Notes: generated from the sequence alone by a model not told the origin. A stretch of 64,000 nt of DNA from Benincasa hispida (GCF_009727055.1 NC_052359.1:62750387-62814386); one strand, 5' to 3'. Shown: positions 24,280-37,505, numbered from the stretch's first letter. Program-made: numbers and translations.

Positions 24280-26287
24280 TGTTGGATTTTATGTCCTAAA
24301 ACTCGTAGTTTGTAAATTAATAAATATATTATGTTTTGTTTTTTCGATAAAGTTGTTATTGAAATTGTGATCTTGAATCCAATAAACTAAGGTTCTGAGG
24401 CTATTTAATGTAATTTGAACTTTATGTAGTGACACAAATGTGGATCAAGTTTAAATATATAGCCAAAATGGTCTATAGTATATGAATAAGGTTGGGTGCC
24501 TTATTTTGGGGTCACTATGGATGCGGCCCACTTTGTAGATAGTACAAACGATGTGATCCTGAATCGTTCATATAGAGATATATGAGTGGGGGTATCCTAT
24601 GTAAAGAGTTTACATAAGACTGGACCATGAAATAATCACTTTTTACGTTCTAAATGCCGTTTTATGTATAAAACTGACTATTTTGTTAATTGATGACCTA
24701 GGTAACTTAATCTTAATCTTGAGCTAACTATGAACTCCTGTTCACTCGAAATTATTCTTAGATCTGCATAGGTGAGGGCAGCTCAATATCGCTGGCCCAA
24801 TAAGCCTCCCATTTCAGGGGTAAGATCGGGTGGATAGCTGGGAACATAGGGTGCAAGACGGAATTCACTCCTACCCATTATAGGAAGTAGATAGGTTATT
24901 CCCTTTAGTACTAAATCCAGGTCTTGAACAAGGGCCCCACCTCTCCTTGGCCCGAGAGGGATTCGGTTTATAGGTTGGACCTTAAACTAATTGTTCATTA
25001 GAGGATCAGTGGAACTTAAGGAAACAAGTGTAGTCTTGGAGATAAAACGATTTTTATGACCCAGCCGAGATTATGAACAACCTGTGAAGGATTAACTTAC
25101 TCATCATGGTTATATCAAATGGACACCAAATATATCTATAGTGAAGGAGTGCAACTACGGGACTTTAGTTGAATGACCCGTTAGTTAACGAACGTTGATT
25201 AGCTCCCTCTAAAGAGTTTAAGCTAGCTAATCTCGGATCGTTCGAACCATGACCTATAGGTCCATTAGGTTCCCCTACTAGCTCATATGGAATAAACTTA
25301 GAACAGTATGATAGAATAATTTGAATTGTTCGAATTAGGTAGAGAGAGAGAAACCGACAAGTATATGTGATATAGTGGTCGGATCTTTTTTAGCTTAGAG
25401 ATACAGTTTTAATATTTAAATGTGATTTTAAATATCAAGCATATGAATACGTTCAAATTTGGAAGCTCGAAAATGATGGAAATGGTCAAAGTTGTAAAAA
25501 AGTCGAAAAGTTGACTTTTGACTTTGAAAAGTCAAAACTTTGACCGACCTTATATTCAAATGTGATTTCAATTTCGAGAAAATGAATGCGGATTCATGTT
25601 CGGGAGGTCAAAATTAGTCAACACGAAAAAAATCATAAAAAGTCAAAATGTTGACTTTTTGGTCAAAGTTTGACTTTGACCAAATGACTATTTTGCCCTT
25701 TTGACTATAGTTAGTGGAAAAATCCACACTTTTTGTTGGATAATTCCATTAACAAAATAGTGGGCTAGGTTGGGCTTATAGTGGAGACATTAAGCCCACT
25801 AAGATAGTGGAATATAGGTGTTGGGTTTTTATGCATTTGGTTCATGCAAATTGTTGCATGGATTTTTCTAGAAATTGGGCTTTCATTTTGAATGAAAAGA
25901 TTTTTGCAATTTTGAAAATTGGTTTTCATATTTGGGCTGGAAAAATCACAACTTTGAAGAAAAGAGTAAAACCCAAACCTACCCAAATTCCATTTATTTT
26001 CCATCTCTTTTTCTCTCTTTCGGTTTTTCTTCATCCACGGGTCCCACAACTCGGTTATGAGTCCAGAGGATAGTAGGTCAACTCTTAGTGGTGGTCCCGA
26101 AAGAGTTCGAGTCGAGAATTCAGCGAGAAAATGCGATTTTCAGGGAGCTTCAAAGGTAGTATCCTACACTTTTAATTCACTGATTTTTTCTTTCAATTGC
26201 ATGCTATTTTTCCTTTAATTTTTAAAAGGCAATTAGAGTGTAAAAATTTAGGTCCCAATTCCGCTACGTATGTCTCGTATTCCATCA
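24280..26287 (+). repeat. 5' LTR of the complete copia element
   Basis: The LTR is 2,008 bp long, starts TGTTGGATTTTATG and ends ATTCCATCA. It includes a segment (~25,480-25,700) with repeated AAAGTCAAA/TTGACTTTT words that form local inverted repeats. Confidence 0.88.
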
Positions 26288-26288
26288 T

Positions 26289-26300
26289 GTGTATCAGAGC
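26289..26300 (+). other. Primer binding site, near-canonical
   Basis: GTGTATCAGAGC lies just after the LTR end and differs from TGGTATCAGAGC at the first two bases. Confidence 0.7.
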
Positions 26301-26559
26301 ATGCTAGAATTACTCTCATTGTTTTGGTGAGTGTTTTTTTTTCTATCTATTCAAGTGTTGAAATGAAATGGGGACTAAAGTAGATTTATTATGATTTGGC
26401 ATTTTTTCTCTTTTAAATTTCTTGTGGAAATTTGTAATTGCTCACTTGTTTATGAGCATTAAGTGTGAAAAAGGGTCTGTAAATTTGTTGGAGTCACTTG
26501 AGTTGAAATTAGGCTGTAAATTCTTTGATTCCGGAGAGAGAATAGCAGCAAATGGGAAA

Positions 26560-26960
26560 ATTGCATCACAGACCCAATTCAGCCTCCAGACCCGAGAGAA
26601 GCTTCCAGACCCGACTCTCCAGTCCAGAATCCGACCCAGTTCGGGAAGCTCGCACGTGCATCTGGCTTTGCACGCCTGCCCCACCCGGATCCGATCCGTT
26701 CGCTTGCTCTGCTTCGTGCAGCCTCGCGCGCCCGTTCGCCCGCCTGCCCGAACTCGCTTTGCGACCCGCATGCCCACACCTCCGTTGAACGTACCAGCAG
26801 AAGTTGAACCAGCCGGTCCAGGACAAGTCTATTTTGACTGGTGAGCCGGTTTGACCGGTTCACTGTGTTTGGTGTTTTTCCCGGGCCGGTTCGAGTATTT
26901 TCTGAAAGCGGTTCTTGTGGTTCAAGAGTGTTTGAAAAGGCCGGTTCAAAGAAGCTTAGT
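26560..26960 (+). other. GC-rich island in copia leader
   Basis: A block of a few hundred bases, strongly GC-rich between ~26,570 and 26,850, stands out from the AT-rich surroundings. It carries repeated CCAGACCCG-like and GCCGGTTC words. Open frames exist on both strands (for example 26,422-26,844 plus and 26,442-26,777 minus), as expected of GC-rich DNA. None shows a recognisable domain, so I do not call a gene. Confidence 0.5.
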
Positions 26961-28439
26961 GGGCTGGTTTTTTTTGTAATAAAAACTAGTATATTTGTTT
27001 GTATTTTAATGCCAAAATGGGTCCACTTTATGTTGTTTACCTATATTTGCATGTGATGTATAATGTTCTTTGATTATTGTTGATTATATATGCTATATAG
27101 TTTTAAAATCCTACCATAGGAAAAGCATTGTGGAATTGCATTTGTTATATCTTATAAGTGCTATAAAATATCTATTACTATGCATGCTTAGTTTTATTAA
27201 TGTTATATTAGAAAGCATGTTGATTGAAGGAAGCATCATTATAGATGAATGCTCGTAGGGTTATTAATTGTTATGTTATAATTGTTATAAAATAACCTAT
27301 AACTTCTATAATCTATAACAAAGATAAGATTGCGATACTCATTTAGGGGTTAAACCATTGAGCAATTCCAATTTCATAGGAAAATAGGTCGAATCTGTAA
27401 AAATCGAAGTCTACAAGGAAAACTCATCTGGCAAGATCTGGTAAAAGTCAGATAAGATGACATAAGGCTTGAAGGTTTTTAGTTGACGGTTCATTGGAAC
27501 ACCTACACTTGGAGATCGAGTTCGCGTCTGAACGTTAGGTTAAACCGGTTTTATGAGCAACGTGAGCGGTGTGAGGTAATAAAATTTGTTTATCACCTAG
27601 ACATTAAGGTTAAAAGTCAGTATAAAAGTTATACTTCGGCAGAATCACCTAGACTCTAGGGACATTGTTTAGTAGCCGAAAGTTGGTATCGCTAAGTCAT
27701 CTTTATACCCTAACCGTCCTAGAACACTTCAGCTGAGAGAGAAGTTAATGGTACTTTTAGCTCTTTAGGTCCCCTAAGAGTTCACACCGTTTTTGAGATT
27801 ATTGCTTGGCTTTGGGCTGCCCTTGGGAGCGGACTTCTATTCAGAGAATGTTTGCATGGAGTCAATACCAAGGTGAATTAGGGGGAAGATATTCAAGTAA
27901 GTGGGAGAAGAAGTGTGTAAACCACATTCCTATGGTCTCTTCCATTAGGTTCGCACCGTGAGAATTCTATAATGCGCCTGCATATCTGCCCTGGGAGTGA
28001 ACCTTACCAATCAGAGGGCTATTATTATGGATTTCGGAACTCCGCGAACTCTTAGACATAGATAGGGTCTCTCAGATTTTTTTTCATTCTTGTCTTTTCA
28101 ACTTCGGGAGCATAATGATTCCGATCATTTGAGGCTGGAAAATGGTAAGGTCACCACTTTACGAGAATTACTAAGTGTTAGTAAATTTCTTGACCAAAGT
28201 AGAGATAACTTGAGTCTATAGGGAATAAGAGTTCTTTCTGTGATAGTATCTAGTCAAAGTAGTCGTTGGTTCAACGGAGGAATAGTCGATCATCCTTCGG
28301 TGGAGGTTATTCTAAACCATTGGAAATATTGTGTGCAATATAATAATGAAAGATTACATTATTAGTTTTTTTTTTGCTTAAACTTGATGGATTTAACAAC
28401 ATTAATGTTTCTTACTAAAAAAGATATTTTTTTCCTTTC

Positions 28440-31400
28440 AGCATGACTAGCTCTTAGATCATTTTCTTAGCTTCTGAGAAACTAACGACGATAATTACCT
28501 CAACATGGAAAAAACAATAGAATTTCAACATAGTAATAGATTGACTGAGATTTCGTCTTAACTGAAGAAATTGTCCTACGAAGGCCCCTGCCTCGAAAGA
28601 AGTACAAGGTTAAACTGAGATTTTACTAGTTGCCGGAAACCTGTTTAGTGGGGATGGATGTTACCTCAACCTGGATATTAGATTTCAGGAGCCCACTACC
28701 ATATTTGCCTTTCTTTTTAGGAAACTAGTTCCTGAAAAAGATTGAGGAAGGCGAGGATCACCCTTAAGGTTGGAACAGGGGAGTTGTCTTGGGCCGATAG
28801 CAGTGGGAGACTTGAAGTTGTTTTCGACGATAGATTATATCATACTTAAAGATGTTTTGTAATTGCAACCTCTCTTATGAAGAGGAATTTAATATACTAT
28901 CGCTTGTATTATTGGAACAAATGTATTAAAATATCTTTTGAAGTTAAATGAAGCGTTCATTTTCAGAAAAAGGTATTCAATTTGCTTTGCGTATACTTAA
29001 AACACTTTATAAGTTTAAGACCAACTAAAGCAAAATTTGTTCTTTAAATACTCGAGATGTTATAAAACAGTCAAAACTCAAAATAAAAGACAAAAATATT
29101 TTCTTTCTAATGTTCTTATCTATGGCACTTAAGACTTGGTCACATTCAAATCTCAATAGATTGAGAGAGATTGGTTAAGAATGGACTACTAAATCAGTTA
29201 GGAAAGGACAATTCTTTACCTCCATGTGAGTTTTGTCTGAGAGAAATTGACTAGAGATCTTTTACTGGAAAGGTCTCAGAGCCACAATACCTTTAGAGCT
29301 CGTACATTCGGACCCTATGCGGACCGATGAATGTCAAAGCTTGAGGTAGGTATGAATATTTTCATCAGTTTTATTGGATGGATTATTCAAGGTATGGTCA
29401 TATTATACCTAATGCATCACAGTCTGAGTCTTTTTTTAAAATTTTTAAAGAATATATTAAGGCTAAGGCTTGAGAAACCAGTTAGGTTAAAACAATTAAG
29501 ACACTACGATCAGATCGAAGGTGGGGGAGTACATGGACGTTAAGATTTCCAGAGACTATATAGATGAACACGGAATCAAAGTCAACAACTCTCTGCACCT
29601 AATATGCCTAGCAGAACAGGTTTGTATCTGAAAAGAAGAAATCAGAACCTTGTCTGTGACAGGGTTCGCTACAATGTGAGCTTGTGAAGTTTACCTGATT
29701 TCTTTGTAGGAGACATGCATTAAGAGACTGCTGTCTATATTTTGAATAACGTTCCCTCTTAAAAGTGTTTTCAGAAGCACCTTATGAGCTATGGATAAAG
29801 GGCGTTAAAGGCAGTTTACGTCACTCTTAGGAACTTTTGGCGATTGGCCTGGCACATGTTTGTGGATGCAAATTCCTTAAAAAAATTGGAACGTCGTCTC
29901 AAACTAGTGCCTATTTATAGGTTATCCAAAATTGAAACAAAGGTGGTCTATTTTTAGATGATCCTCAAAGAGAATAACGGGTATCTTGTATCGACAAATG
30001 CCATATTCTTAGAGGAGACCATATAAGAAGTCATTCAACCTCCCAGTAGCACTAGTATTGAAATTGAAATTTCCAAAGACACTACAGATAAACTGCTAGT
30101 TTCATCACTAACAGTAATAGAATAAAAACTCTTACATCTGATCAGTTCACATCCTTTCTCAAGAGTTGAGGAATGGCCTCGACGTAGTGGTGAGGGGTTT
30201 GTTTCATCAGCCTGATCGTTTACTTGGGTTTACAAGAAAACAAAGTCGTCATACCTTGATTACAGCATAGAGGAATCCATCGACCTATAACAAGCGATAA
30301 AAAGAATGTGGACTGATTGAATCAGTGGGTCAAAAGCCATGGTACCTCGAAATGGTAAATCTATGTGATTTTCAATTACTTCTGGAAACTGTGTAGATTC
30401 AACCGGAGAATTGACTGTAAACGCAATGGTTGCAAAGTGGATTCTACAGAGAAAAACGAGATTCCAAGCCGATAAAATACCAGACTTTTTTAAGGCTCGA
30501 CTTGTGGCAAAGGGTTATACCGAGGGAGAGGAAAGTGACTATGAAGAAACTTCTTCAGTCTCCCGTTGTCCTATTGCTTAGTCGATTAGAATACTCTGTA
30601 TCCATTGCCACCTTTGAATTGACTATGAATTGTTTAGTCAGATGGATGTTCAGACAGCCTTATCTAAACGACAATCTTGAGGAGAGTATCTATATGTGCT
30701 AACCAGAGGGTGTTTATTTGCACAAGGTAAGAACAAAAGGTCTTGTAAGCTTTAAAAATCCATTTATGGGTTTGAAACAAGCTTGCTAGATCTTGGAATA
30801 TAAGATTTGATACTGCGATCAAATCTTATGGCTTTGAGCAGAATGTTGACGAGCCCTATGTGGTTAAGAAGATCGTCAATTTACTATAACGTCTTTAGCT
30901 TTATATTTTGGCGAAATATCCTCGTACTTCATTTGGGAATGAAAGTAGGTTACCTAATTGACAAATAAAAAATGGCTAGGCAGTACGCAGTTTCCAAATG
31001 GACAAGATTTAGGAAATGCCAGCATACCTGTTTCTCGGGATTCAATTTATTTCGATACCCTGCACAAGAATAGGAACACTAGTTCATGTGTCTCAAGCAC
31101 GTGTATATAGAACAAAATGTTGTCTAGGTATAAGATGCATAATTCCAACAAGAGGTCTGACCTTATTAGATATGGAATTCATTTGTCAAAGGATTAATGT
31201 CCTAAGCACACCTCAAGAGGTTGAGGATATGGGAGATGCCATTCCCTATTGCTTCCGAGATTAGGGAGCCGTATGTAATGCAATGTTAGTTAACTAAACG
31301 CTGACATAATAGACTATGGCAGTTCAGGGATAAATCAGTTAGGTATCAGGTCCAATCCTGATATGATCATTGGACTCCGGTTTAAAAATATCCTTAAGTT

Positions 31401-31930
31401 TCTTAGTGAGAACGTAGGAAACTACCATGCTCGTGTTATTGGTATAAGGATTTGAATCCGTTATAACTGGATACACTGACCTCTGATTTTCAAATGAAAA
31501 GAGCGAGAAGTCTAAATCCTTACGTATTGCGCGACTCCACATAGAGAGCTGAAATACGAGCTGTTGTGAAGCAGCCAAAGAGGCAATTATTAGTTTTTAA
31601 TAGTGTTGAGAGAAATTCTGATTACAATTTGGACAGTAGTTCCAAAATCATGCATCTGCCTATCACCCTTATATTGTGATAATAGTGATGCTCAGTTGCC
31701 AAACTCACAGAGAACCAAGAAGCCACAAGAGCGCGACAAGCAATATTTGAGTGCACAATACCATCTGATCCGGGAGGATGTACATTGTGGAGACGTTGTT
31801 AGTTGACCTCAGATATCTTATGGCAAACATTGCTGATTCCTTTTTACTAAAGCCTCACGGCTAAAGTGTTTGAAGGTCACCTTACAGAGTCTAGTCTACG
31901 AAGTTTGTAAAACTAGGACAAGTGGGAGAA
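28440..31930 (+). pseudogene. Copia polyprotein remnant, heavily frameshifted
   Basis: Fragments in all three plus frames follow copia order. A GAG-pre-integrase region at ~29,120-29,330 has 'HSNLNRL..LVKNGLL'-like and CEFC blocks. Integrase tail and RT pieces lie at ~29,700-30,900 (a WIL..KTRFQADK-like segment near 30,440, SQMDVQTA-like near 30,640). RNase H is at ~31,330-31,830 (LYCDNSDAQLPNSQ, QYHLIRE, CGDVV). The many single-base shifts between adjacent homologous blocks are more frequent than in the copia remnants at 45-48 kb. No functional protein can be made. Gag was not recognised with confidence upstream. Confidence 0.7.
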
Positions 31931-32040
31931 TTGTGGTATATGGCCTAGGTTATTTTGTATCATATGTTTATATGTACTCATATGTTTCTCACTTTAAATT
32001 CAAACATTGGTGATACATCCACTTAGGAAGTTTTAGTCCA

Positions 32041-32051
32041 AAGTGGGAGGT
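32041..32051 (+). other. Polypurine tract before 3' LTR
   Basis: AAGTGGGAGG followed by TTGTAG is the typical copia polypurine tract plus LTR start. Confidence 0.75.
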
Positions 32052-34310
32052 TGTAGTTAGCATTTTATGTTCCTAACAACTTGGTGTTTTTGTAAATTAA
32101 TGAAATATTATTGTTTTTGTTTTTCGAGTGAAAGTTGTTATTGAAATTGTTGATCGTGTGATATCCAATTAAACAAGAGTTGCGCAGAGGCTATTTAATG
32201 ATTAATTTTGAACTTATGTAGTGACACAATGTTGGATTCAAATTCATGATAATTATATAGCAAATGAGGTCTATAGTATTATGAATTAAGGGGTTGGCGC
32301 GCCTTATTTCTGCGGGAGTCACATATGGATGCGCCACACTTTGATAGATCAGTACAACGATTGTGATCCTTGAATCGTTCAATAGAGATATGTGGAGTGG
32401 GGCTGTAATCCTTTGTAAATGAGTTTACACTAAGCACTGAACCGATGAAATAGTCACTTTTTACGTTTTCAAATGTCGTTTTATGTATAAAACTGACATA
32501 TTATTCGTTAATTATGACCTAGGTTAACTTAAATCTTAATCTTGAGCTAACTATTGAACTCCCCTGTTCACTCAGAAATTATTCTTAGATTCTGCATTAG
32601 GTGATGAGGGCAGCTCATCATAATCGACCTGAGGCCCAATAGCCTCCACATATTTCACAGGGTAAAAGATACGGTGGGAGAGATAGCTGGAACATCTGGT
32701 GCAAGACGGGGAATTCACTCTCACCCATTATTAGGTCGATAGATAAGATTAGGTATTTCCTTTATACTAAATCCAGGTTCTTGAACCACGGCGGCCGCAC
32801 CCTCTCCTTGGCCCGAGCGGGATTCGGTTTATAGCAGTTGGACCTCTTAAACTAATTGATTTCATATTCCCAGGACAGGAAAATGACAAAGAGTCTTTGG
32901 ATAAAACTTTTATACCTACCGGATAGAACACCGGAAGTAACTAAATGTGGTTACAATTGGACACGAATATCTATGAAGATGAATACGGATTTGTTGATAC
33001 CGTGTCACCTATATCGTCAGGGTAGAGTCTATAACGAACTATCGACGCTGGATCCCTGATGATTCAGACGATGTCAGTCCCCTATTCATTCACATGGAGT
33101 CATATGCTGATTATAGACCTGTATCAAAGGCATGCAAGATATCACTCTTAGTAAGGGAGAGTCCTTATCGGGACTTAGTAATGACCGTTTATAGACGAAG
33201 TTGATTCTTAAAAGTAGCAGGTTAATCTGCATCTCATATAGGTAGGTCCTTTACGGGGTCCTACTAGTAAGTGACGAAGAACTTAGAGATGGAGTATAGA
33301 TAGACATAATCCTCTCGAATTGTTCGAAATTAGGTTGATGAGAGAGAAACCGACAAGTATAGTATGAATATAGTGGTCGATCTTTTTAGCTTTAGAGATA
33401 CAGCTTTAATATTTTTAATGTGATTTTAAATATCAAGAATATGAATACGTTCAATTTGGTAAGCTCAGAACAATGATGGAGGAAATGGTCAAAGTGATAA
33501 AAAAAGTCGAAAGTGACCTTTTGGATCTTTGAAAGGTCAAAAATACTCTGTAGACCGGACCTTATATTCAAATTGTGATTTCAATTTCGAGAAAATGAAT
33601 TTGCGGATTCATGCTTAGGGAGGTTCAAAATTAGTCAACACCGAAAAAATAATTCATAAAAAGATCACAAATTGTGACTTTGTTGAGTCAAAGTTTGATT
33701 TTGGACACAAATGACTACTTTTCGCCCTTTTTGACTATTGTTAGTGGAAAAATCCACACTTTTGTTGGATAATTCCATAACAAAATGTTGGACTAAGCTG
33801 TTAGGTTATAGTGAGACATTAAGCCACTTAAAGATCAGATGAGAGATTATCAGGTGTTGGTTTTTTATGCATTGGTTCAATGCATTGTTTGCATGGATTT
33901 TTAGAATTGGCTTTTCATTATTGAATGAAAAAGAGTTTTTGCAATTTTTGAAAATTGGGGTTTTCCATATTTGGGCTGAAAAAACCTCACAACTTTGGAA
34001 AAAAAGAGTGAAAACCCAAACCTACCCAAATTCCATCTTATTTCCATCTCTTTTCTTCTCTTCTCGGTTTTCTTCATCCAGGGTCCTACAACTCGTTATG
34101 AGTCAGAGGATAGTAGGTCAACTCTAGTGGTGGGTCGAGAAGAGTTGAGTCGAGATTCAACGAGAAATGCGGGTTTCGGGAGCTTCAAGGTAGTATCCTA
34201 CACTTTTAATTCACTGATTTTTCTTTCAATTGCATGCTATTTTCCTTTAATTTAAAAGCAATTAGAGTGTAATTAGGTTCCAATTCCGCTACGGTTGTCT
34301 CTTTTCATTA
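32052..34310 (+). repeat. 3' LTR of the complete copia element, indel-rich
   Basis: At 2,259 bp it is about 12 percent longer than its 5' partner. Alignment by eye shows many one- and two-base insertions and losses rather than substitutions. The stretch ~32,860-33,300 is barely alignable, while ~33,720-34,310 is close again. Confidence 0.8.
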
Positions 34311-34315
34311 GAATC

Positions 34316-34976
34316 ATGTTTAAGTGGATAACCTAAATGGTCTGTAGTAGATGGGATAAGGTTGGGTACCTTATCTTGGTAACACTACGAGTATGACTCG
34401 TTTTTAGGTGTTACAATTGTTGTAAAGTGCTACAAATTATCTGATCCTAATCATTCTTGTATAGACATGTGAGCAGGGATATTCTATACAAAGGAGTTTG
34501 TAAAAGATCGAACCACAAAATGTTAGTCTCATATATACAACACCGTTCATAATAGAGACTTACATTTCACCAGGATGACCATAGGTAACATGACCTGAAT
34601 CCTGAATGAGTTGTGAACTCCTGCCCAGAGAGGGTCCTTTAATTTGTAGGGTGAGAGTGGCCAGATCGCCGACTTAGCAAGCTACCATTTCAGGATTTCG
34701 TCTGATTGGGGAGCGGGAACACAGCTACACAAAGGAATTCACTCCTTCCCCAAGGTCGGGGGTAAGTAGAATAAATTACTCCCTTAAGGGCGATTCTGGC
34801 GCAGACAATGTGGCGCCACACCCTCTCCGGCCCAAGAGGAGTTTAGTCATAGTTAGACATGATTATATTTTCATTAGAGGGATCAGTGGTATTTAAGGAG
34901 TAGATGTAACTATAAGGGCAAACGGTATTTTTCTTGCCCAACTACACTTACGAGCAATTTATGAGAAGGGTCATCG
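34316..34976 (+). mobile_element. A-type copia LTR, continuation
   Basis: This continues the LTR begun at 24,092 after the GAATC duplication. It carries the family's interior blocks (GACATGTGAGCAGGG, 'gaatgagttgtgaactcctgc', 'gatcagtggtatttaagg') and is cut at CATCG by the next LTR, which starts at 34,977. The same cut occurs at 39,394. Confidence 0.75.
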
Positions 34977-35779
34977 TGTTGGGTTGATGCCCTAAAGTCT
35001 CATGTCCTGTAGTTTGTAAACAGTTTGACGAACGCTTGTGTTGTATAATACATGATATTTACTTCACATCTTGTATTTTGCTTATTGCATTTTATTTGCT
35101 TTACCACAAACCAATAAACTTAAAATCCCTGGTTTCTGTATGTGACTCAAGCATGTATGTGGTGACATGCAAGTGGATCATGTCGAGTGATAACCAAAAT
35201 GGCTGGTAGTATATGGATATAGGAGGGAAACCTTATCCTGGTAACCTACCGATGTGGCCTGCTTTGTGGAATGGTCTCAAGTGTTGTGACTGTCACAGAT
35301 GGTATCTTAATCGATCATGCGTGTTACATGCGCGGGGGCATCCTATACAAAGAGTTTGTATAAGACCTACACAAAGTGTTAACGTCTCGTTATATTAAAT
35401 ACCGTTCATGACAGAGACTTCACTTCAATAGGGATGACTATAGGTAACATGACCTCAATCTGAGTGAGTTGGAAACTCCTGCCATTGAGGGTGGTCGTTT
35501 GATTTGTAGGTGCGAGTTCGGAAGTAGGTCGTTGATTCAAAACCTACATTTTGGGGGATTCATTTGATTTGGAAGCTGGGAACTCAGCTACAAAGATGGA
35601 ATTCAATCCTCCCCAAGGCAGAGGTAAGTAGATAAGCTCCCTTAAGGGTTGATTCCAGGGTTGGAACATATAGCGCCACACACCTTCTCTTGGCCGGAGA
35701 GGTGGTTTCACACATAGTTTGGACTATGTTGTATTGTTCATTAGAGGAATCAGTGGTACTTAAGGAGTGAGAATGTAAC

Positions 35780-36193
35780 TAGGGTGTTCAAAAAACACAG
35801 TAACCGAACCAACCCGACTACCACACCAAACCGCAAAGGTTGGGTCGAGTTAGATTTTATTTGGGTTGGGTTGGGTTTAAAAATGTATAAAAAATATTAA
35901 ATTCGGATTGGGTTTGGGGTTACCCCATTCATAAGGTCGGGTCAACCCGACCCGACCCGAATATATACTTATATATATATTAACAAGTTAAATAAAAGGT
36001 CAATTAAAAAAAAAAACAGCAATCCCCGGTGAACCCAACCCGGCCCAACCTGGAAATTTTGGGTTGGGTTTGGTTGGGTTGGGTTGACCCTCCAAAAAAG
36101 AACTAATAGGGTTCATTATTAGCTAACCTGAATTTTTGGGTTGGTCCACAAAAATCTTCCAACCCGGCCCAACCTGGACTATATACACCCCTA
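35780..36193. mobile_element. hAT-like MITE with 8-bp TSD
   Basis: The element starts TAGGGTGTTC and ends ACACCCCTA (imperfect inverted repeats). It is flanked by AATGTAAC (35,772-35,779) and AATATAAC (36,194-36,201), an 8-bp duplication with one mismatch. It is 414 bp and non-coding, with TTGGGT/AACCCG-rich words inside. The equivalent place in duplication copy 2 (~41,868) is an empty site. Confidence 0.8.
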
Positions 36194-36825
36194 AATATAA
36201 CTACAGGGGCAAAACGATAATTTGGCTCAGCTGTACTTACGAGCATCTGTGAAGGGTCATCGTATTCATGATTGGTTATATCCGATGGACACATAAATAT
36301 ATCTGTGGTAAGAAGAGTTCAACTGTTGGTCTTTAGTGAAATGCCTGACAGTTAACGGATGGTGGATCTCGTGACTAAAGAGTTAAGTCAGCTATTCACG
36401 AACCGTTGGAGCTTCGAGCCATAGGTCCATTAGGTCCCCTGGGTAGCTTGGATAAAGTCGAGAACCAATGTTTGGGTTAATTTGAAATGTTCAAATTGAT
36501 AAGAGGAAGTTCGATTATATATGATATAATTGGCTAAATGTATGATATACATTATGTTGGAGGAAATTAGATATAAATATAATTTATATCAATTAGAGGA
36601 GAAAATACCATAATAGATATGTGATATCAAATTATAGGTTAAAAATATAATATGATTACATTTATTAATATTTTCATTAGTTAATTATATGATAATTAAC
36701 CCAAAAATCACGTTCGAACGTGCGTTAGTAGGAATGCGTCGGTTATTGTAACTGATGAATAAAATGAAATTTGTTTCATTTTTGAATCATTCGAAGTCGT
36801 CCGAAAAAGTGAGAGGAGCGCACTA

Positions 36826-37052
36826 GTGTATCGTAAACGATCACTTAAGTATTTCGAGAGCCTATACAATAGTCACTCTGTGCCTAGACGATCCTCCACC
36901 TCGCGCCTAAATGATCGCACACTAAGTCCTAAACGATCGGATAGCTTCCCTAAACAATAGTATAGTGTGTCGTGTTAGCTAAATGATCGTATACCTTTTC
37001 CTAAATGATTGTTCAGTAAAATCTACACGATCGTGTAGCTTCTCCTAAACGA
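36826..37052. repeat. CGATCG-type array in LTR copy 1
   Basis: Units such as CCTAAACGATCGGATAG and TACACGATCGTGTAG recur. Two are exact CGATCG, and about seven are variants such as ATGATCG, ACGATCA and ATGATTG. Confidence 0.75.
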
Positions 37053-37493
37053 TAAACATTTTGCTATACAATAGCACCTTTTTCCCTCCTACTTGCTTCT
37101 CGCCTACACAATCCGTGCTTCCTCCTTCCTCTACCAAATTCACCAAAGACCATGCTTCGTGTTCTCACTCCAAGAATATCAGGGCTCTTTTCTGGTGGTG
37201 TCGTCCCCGTTGCGTTCGTGATCTTGCGGTTGTGCATGCTGCTGCAGTCGACGCGTCTGCTGGGTGTTGGTAGATCGCGTGGAGGTTTCCGCTATGTTGA
37301 GTTCGAAGTTTAAAGAACGTCTTCAACTGTTATGACAAATCTCTCCCTCATTTATTTTTGTTCAAAGCATGCCTTTAATTGACTGTTCGTTTGCATAACT
37401 ATGCGTTTGAATATATATTATGTATTTCAGTCACTGTGAAATTGGAGCGATCCGAACGTGCTCATGGAACTCTTCGGTAAGAGATCCTTCAAT

Positions 37494-37505
37494 TGGTATC
37501 AGAGT
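37494..37505 (+). other. Primer binding site (tRNA-iMet)
   Basis: TGGTATCAGAGT lies two bases after the LTR end. Confidence 0.85.

Larger units (their letters stand above)
24280..34310 (+). mobile_element. Complete Ty1/copia retrotransposon with 5-bp TSD
   Basis: The element has a 5' LTR at 24,280-26,287, an internal region at 26,288-32,051 and a 3' LTR at 32,052-34,310. It is flanked by GAATC (24,275-24,279 and 34,311-34,315). A near-canonical primer binding site follows the 5' LTR, and a purine tract (AAGTGGGAGG, 32,041-32,050) precedes the 3' LTR. Gene order in the remnant (GAG-pre-integrase, integrase, RT, RNase H) is copia type. All reading frames are broken. It is inserted in an A-type LTR, so it is younger than that element. 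Confidence 0.88.
34977..37491 (+). mobile_element. Copia LTR (B-type), copy 1
   Basis: It starts TGTTGGGTTGATGCCC and ends GATCCTTCA, followed by AT and the primer binding site. It contains a hAT-like MITE and, near its 3' end, an array of CGATCG-type units. Confidence 0.85.

Noticed and set aside
26422..26863. Overlapping open frames on both strands of the GC-rich leader
   Set aside because: GC-rich DNA in which stops are rare. No recognisable protein and no single favoured frame.
35800..36180. TTGGGT/AACCCG repeats resembling interstitial telomere repeats
   Set aside because: The plant telomere unit is TTTAGGG. These words lie inside a MITE with its own ends and duplication.
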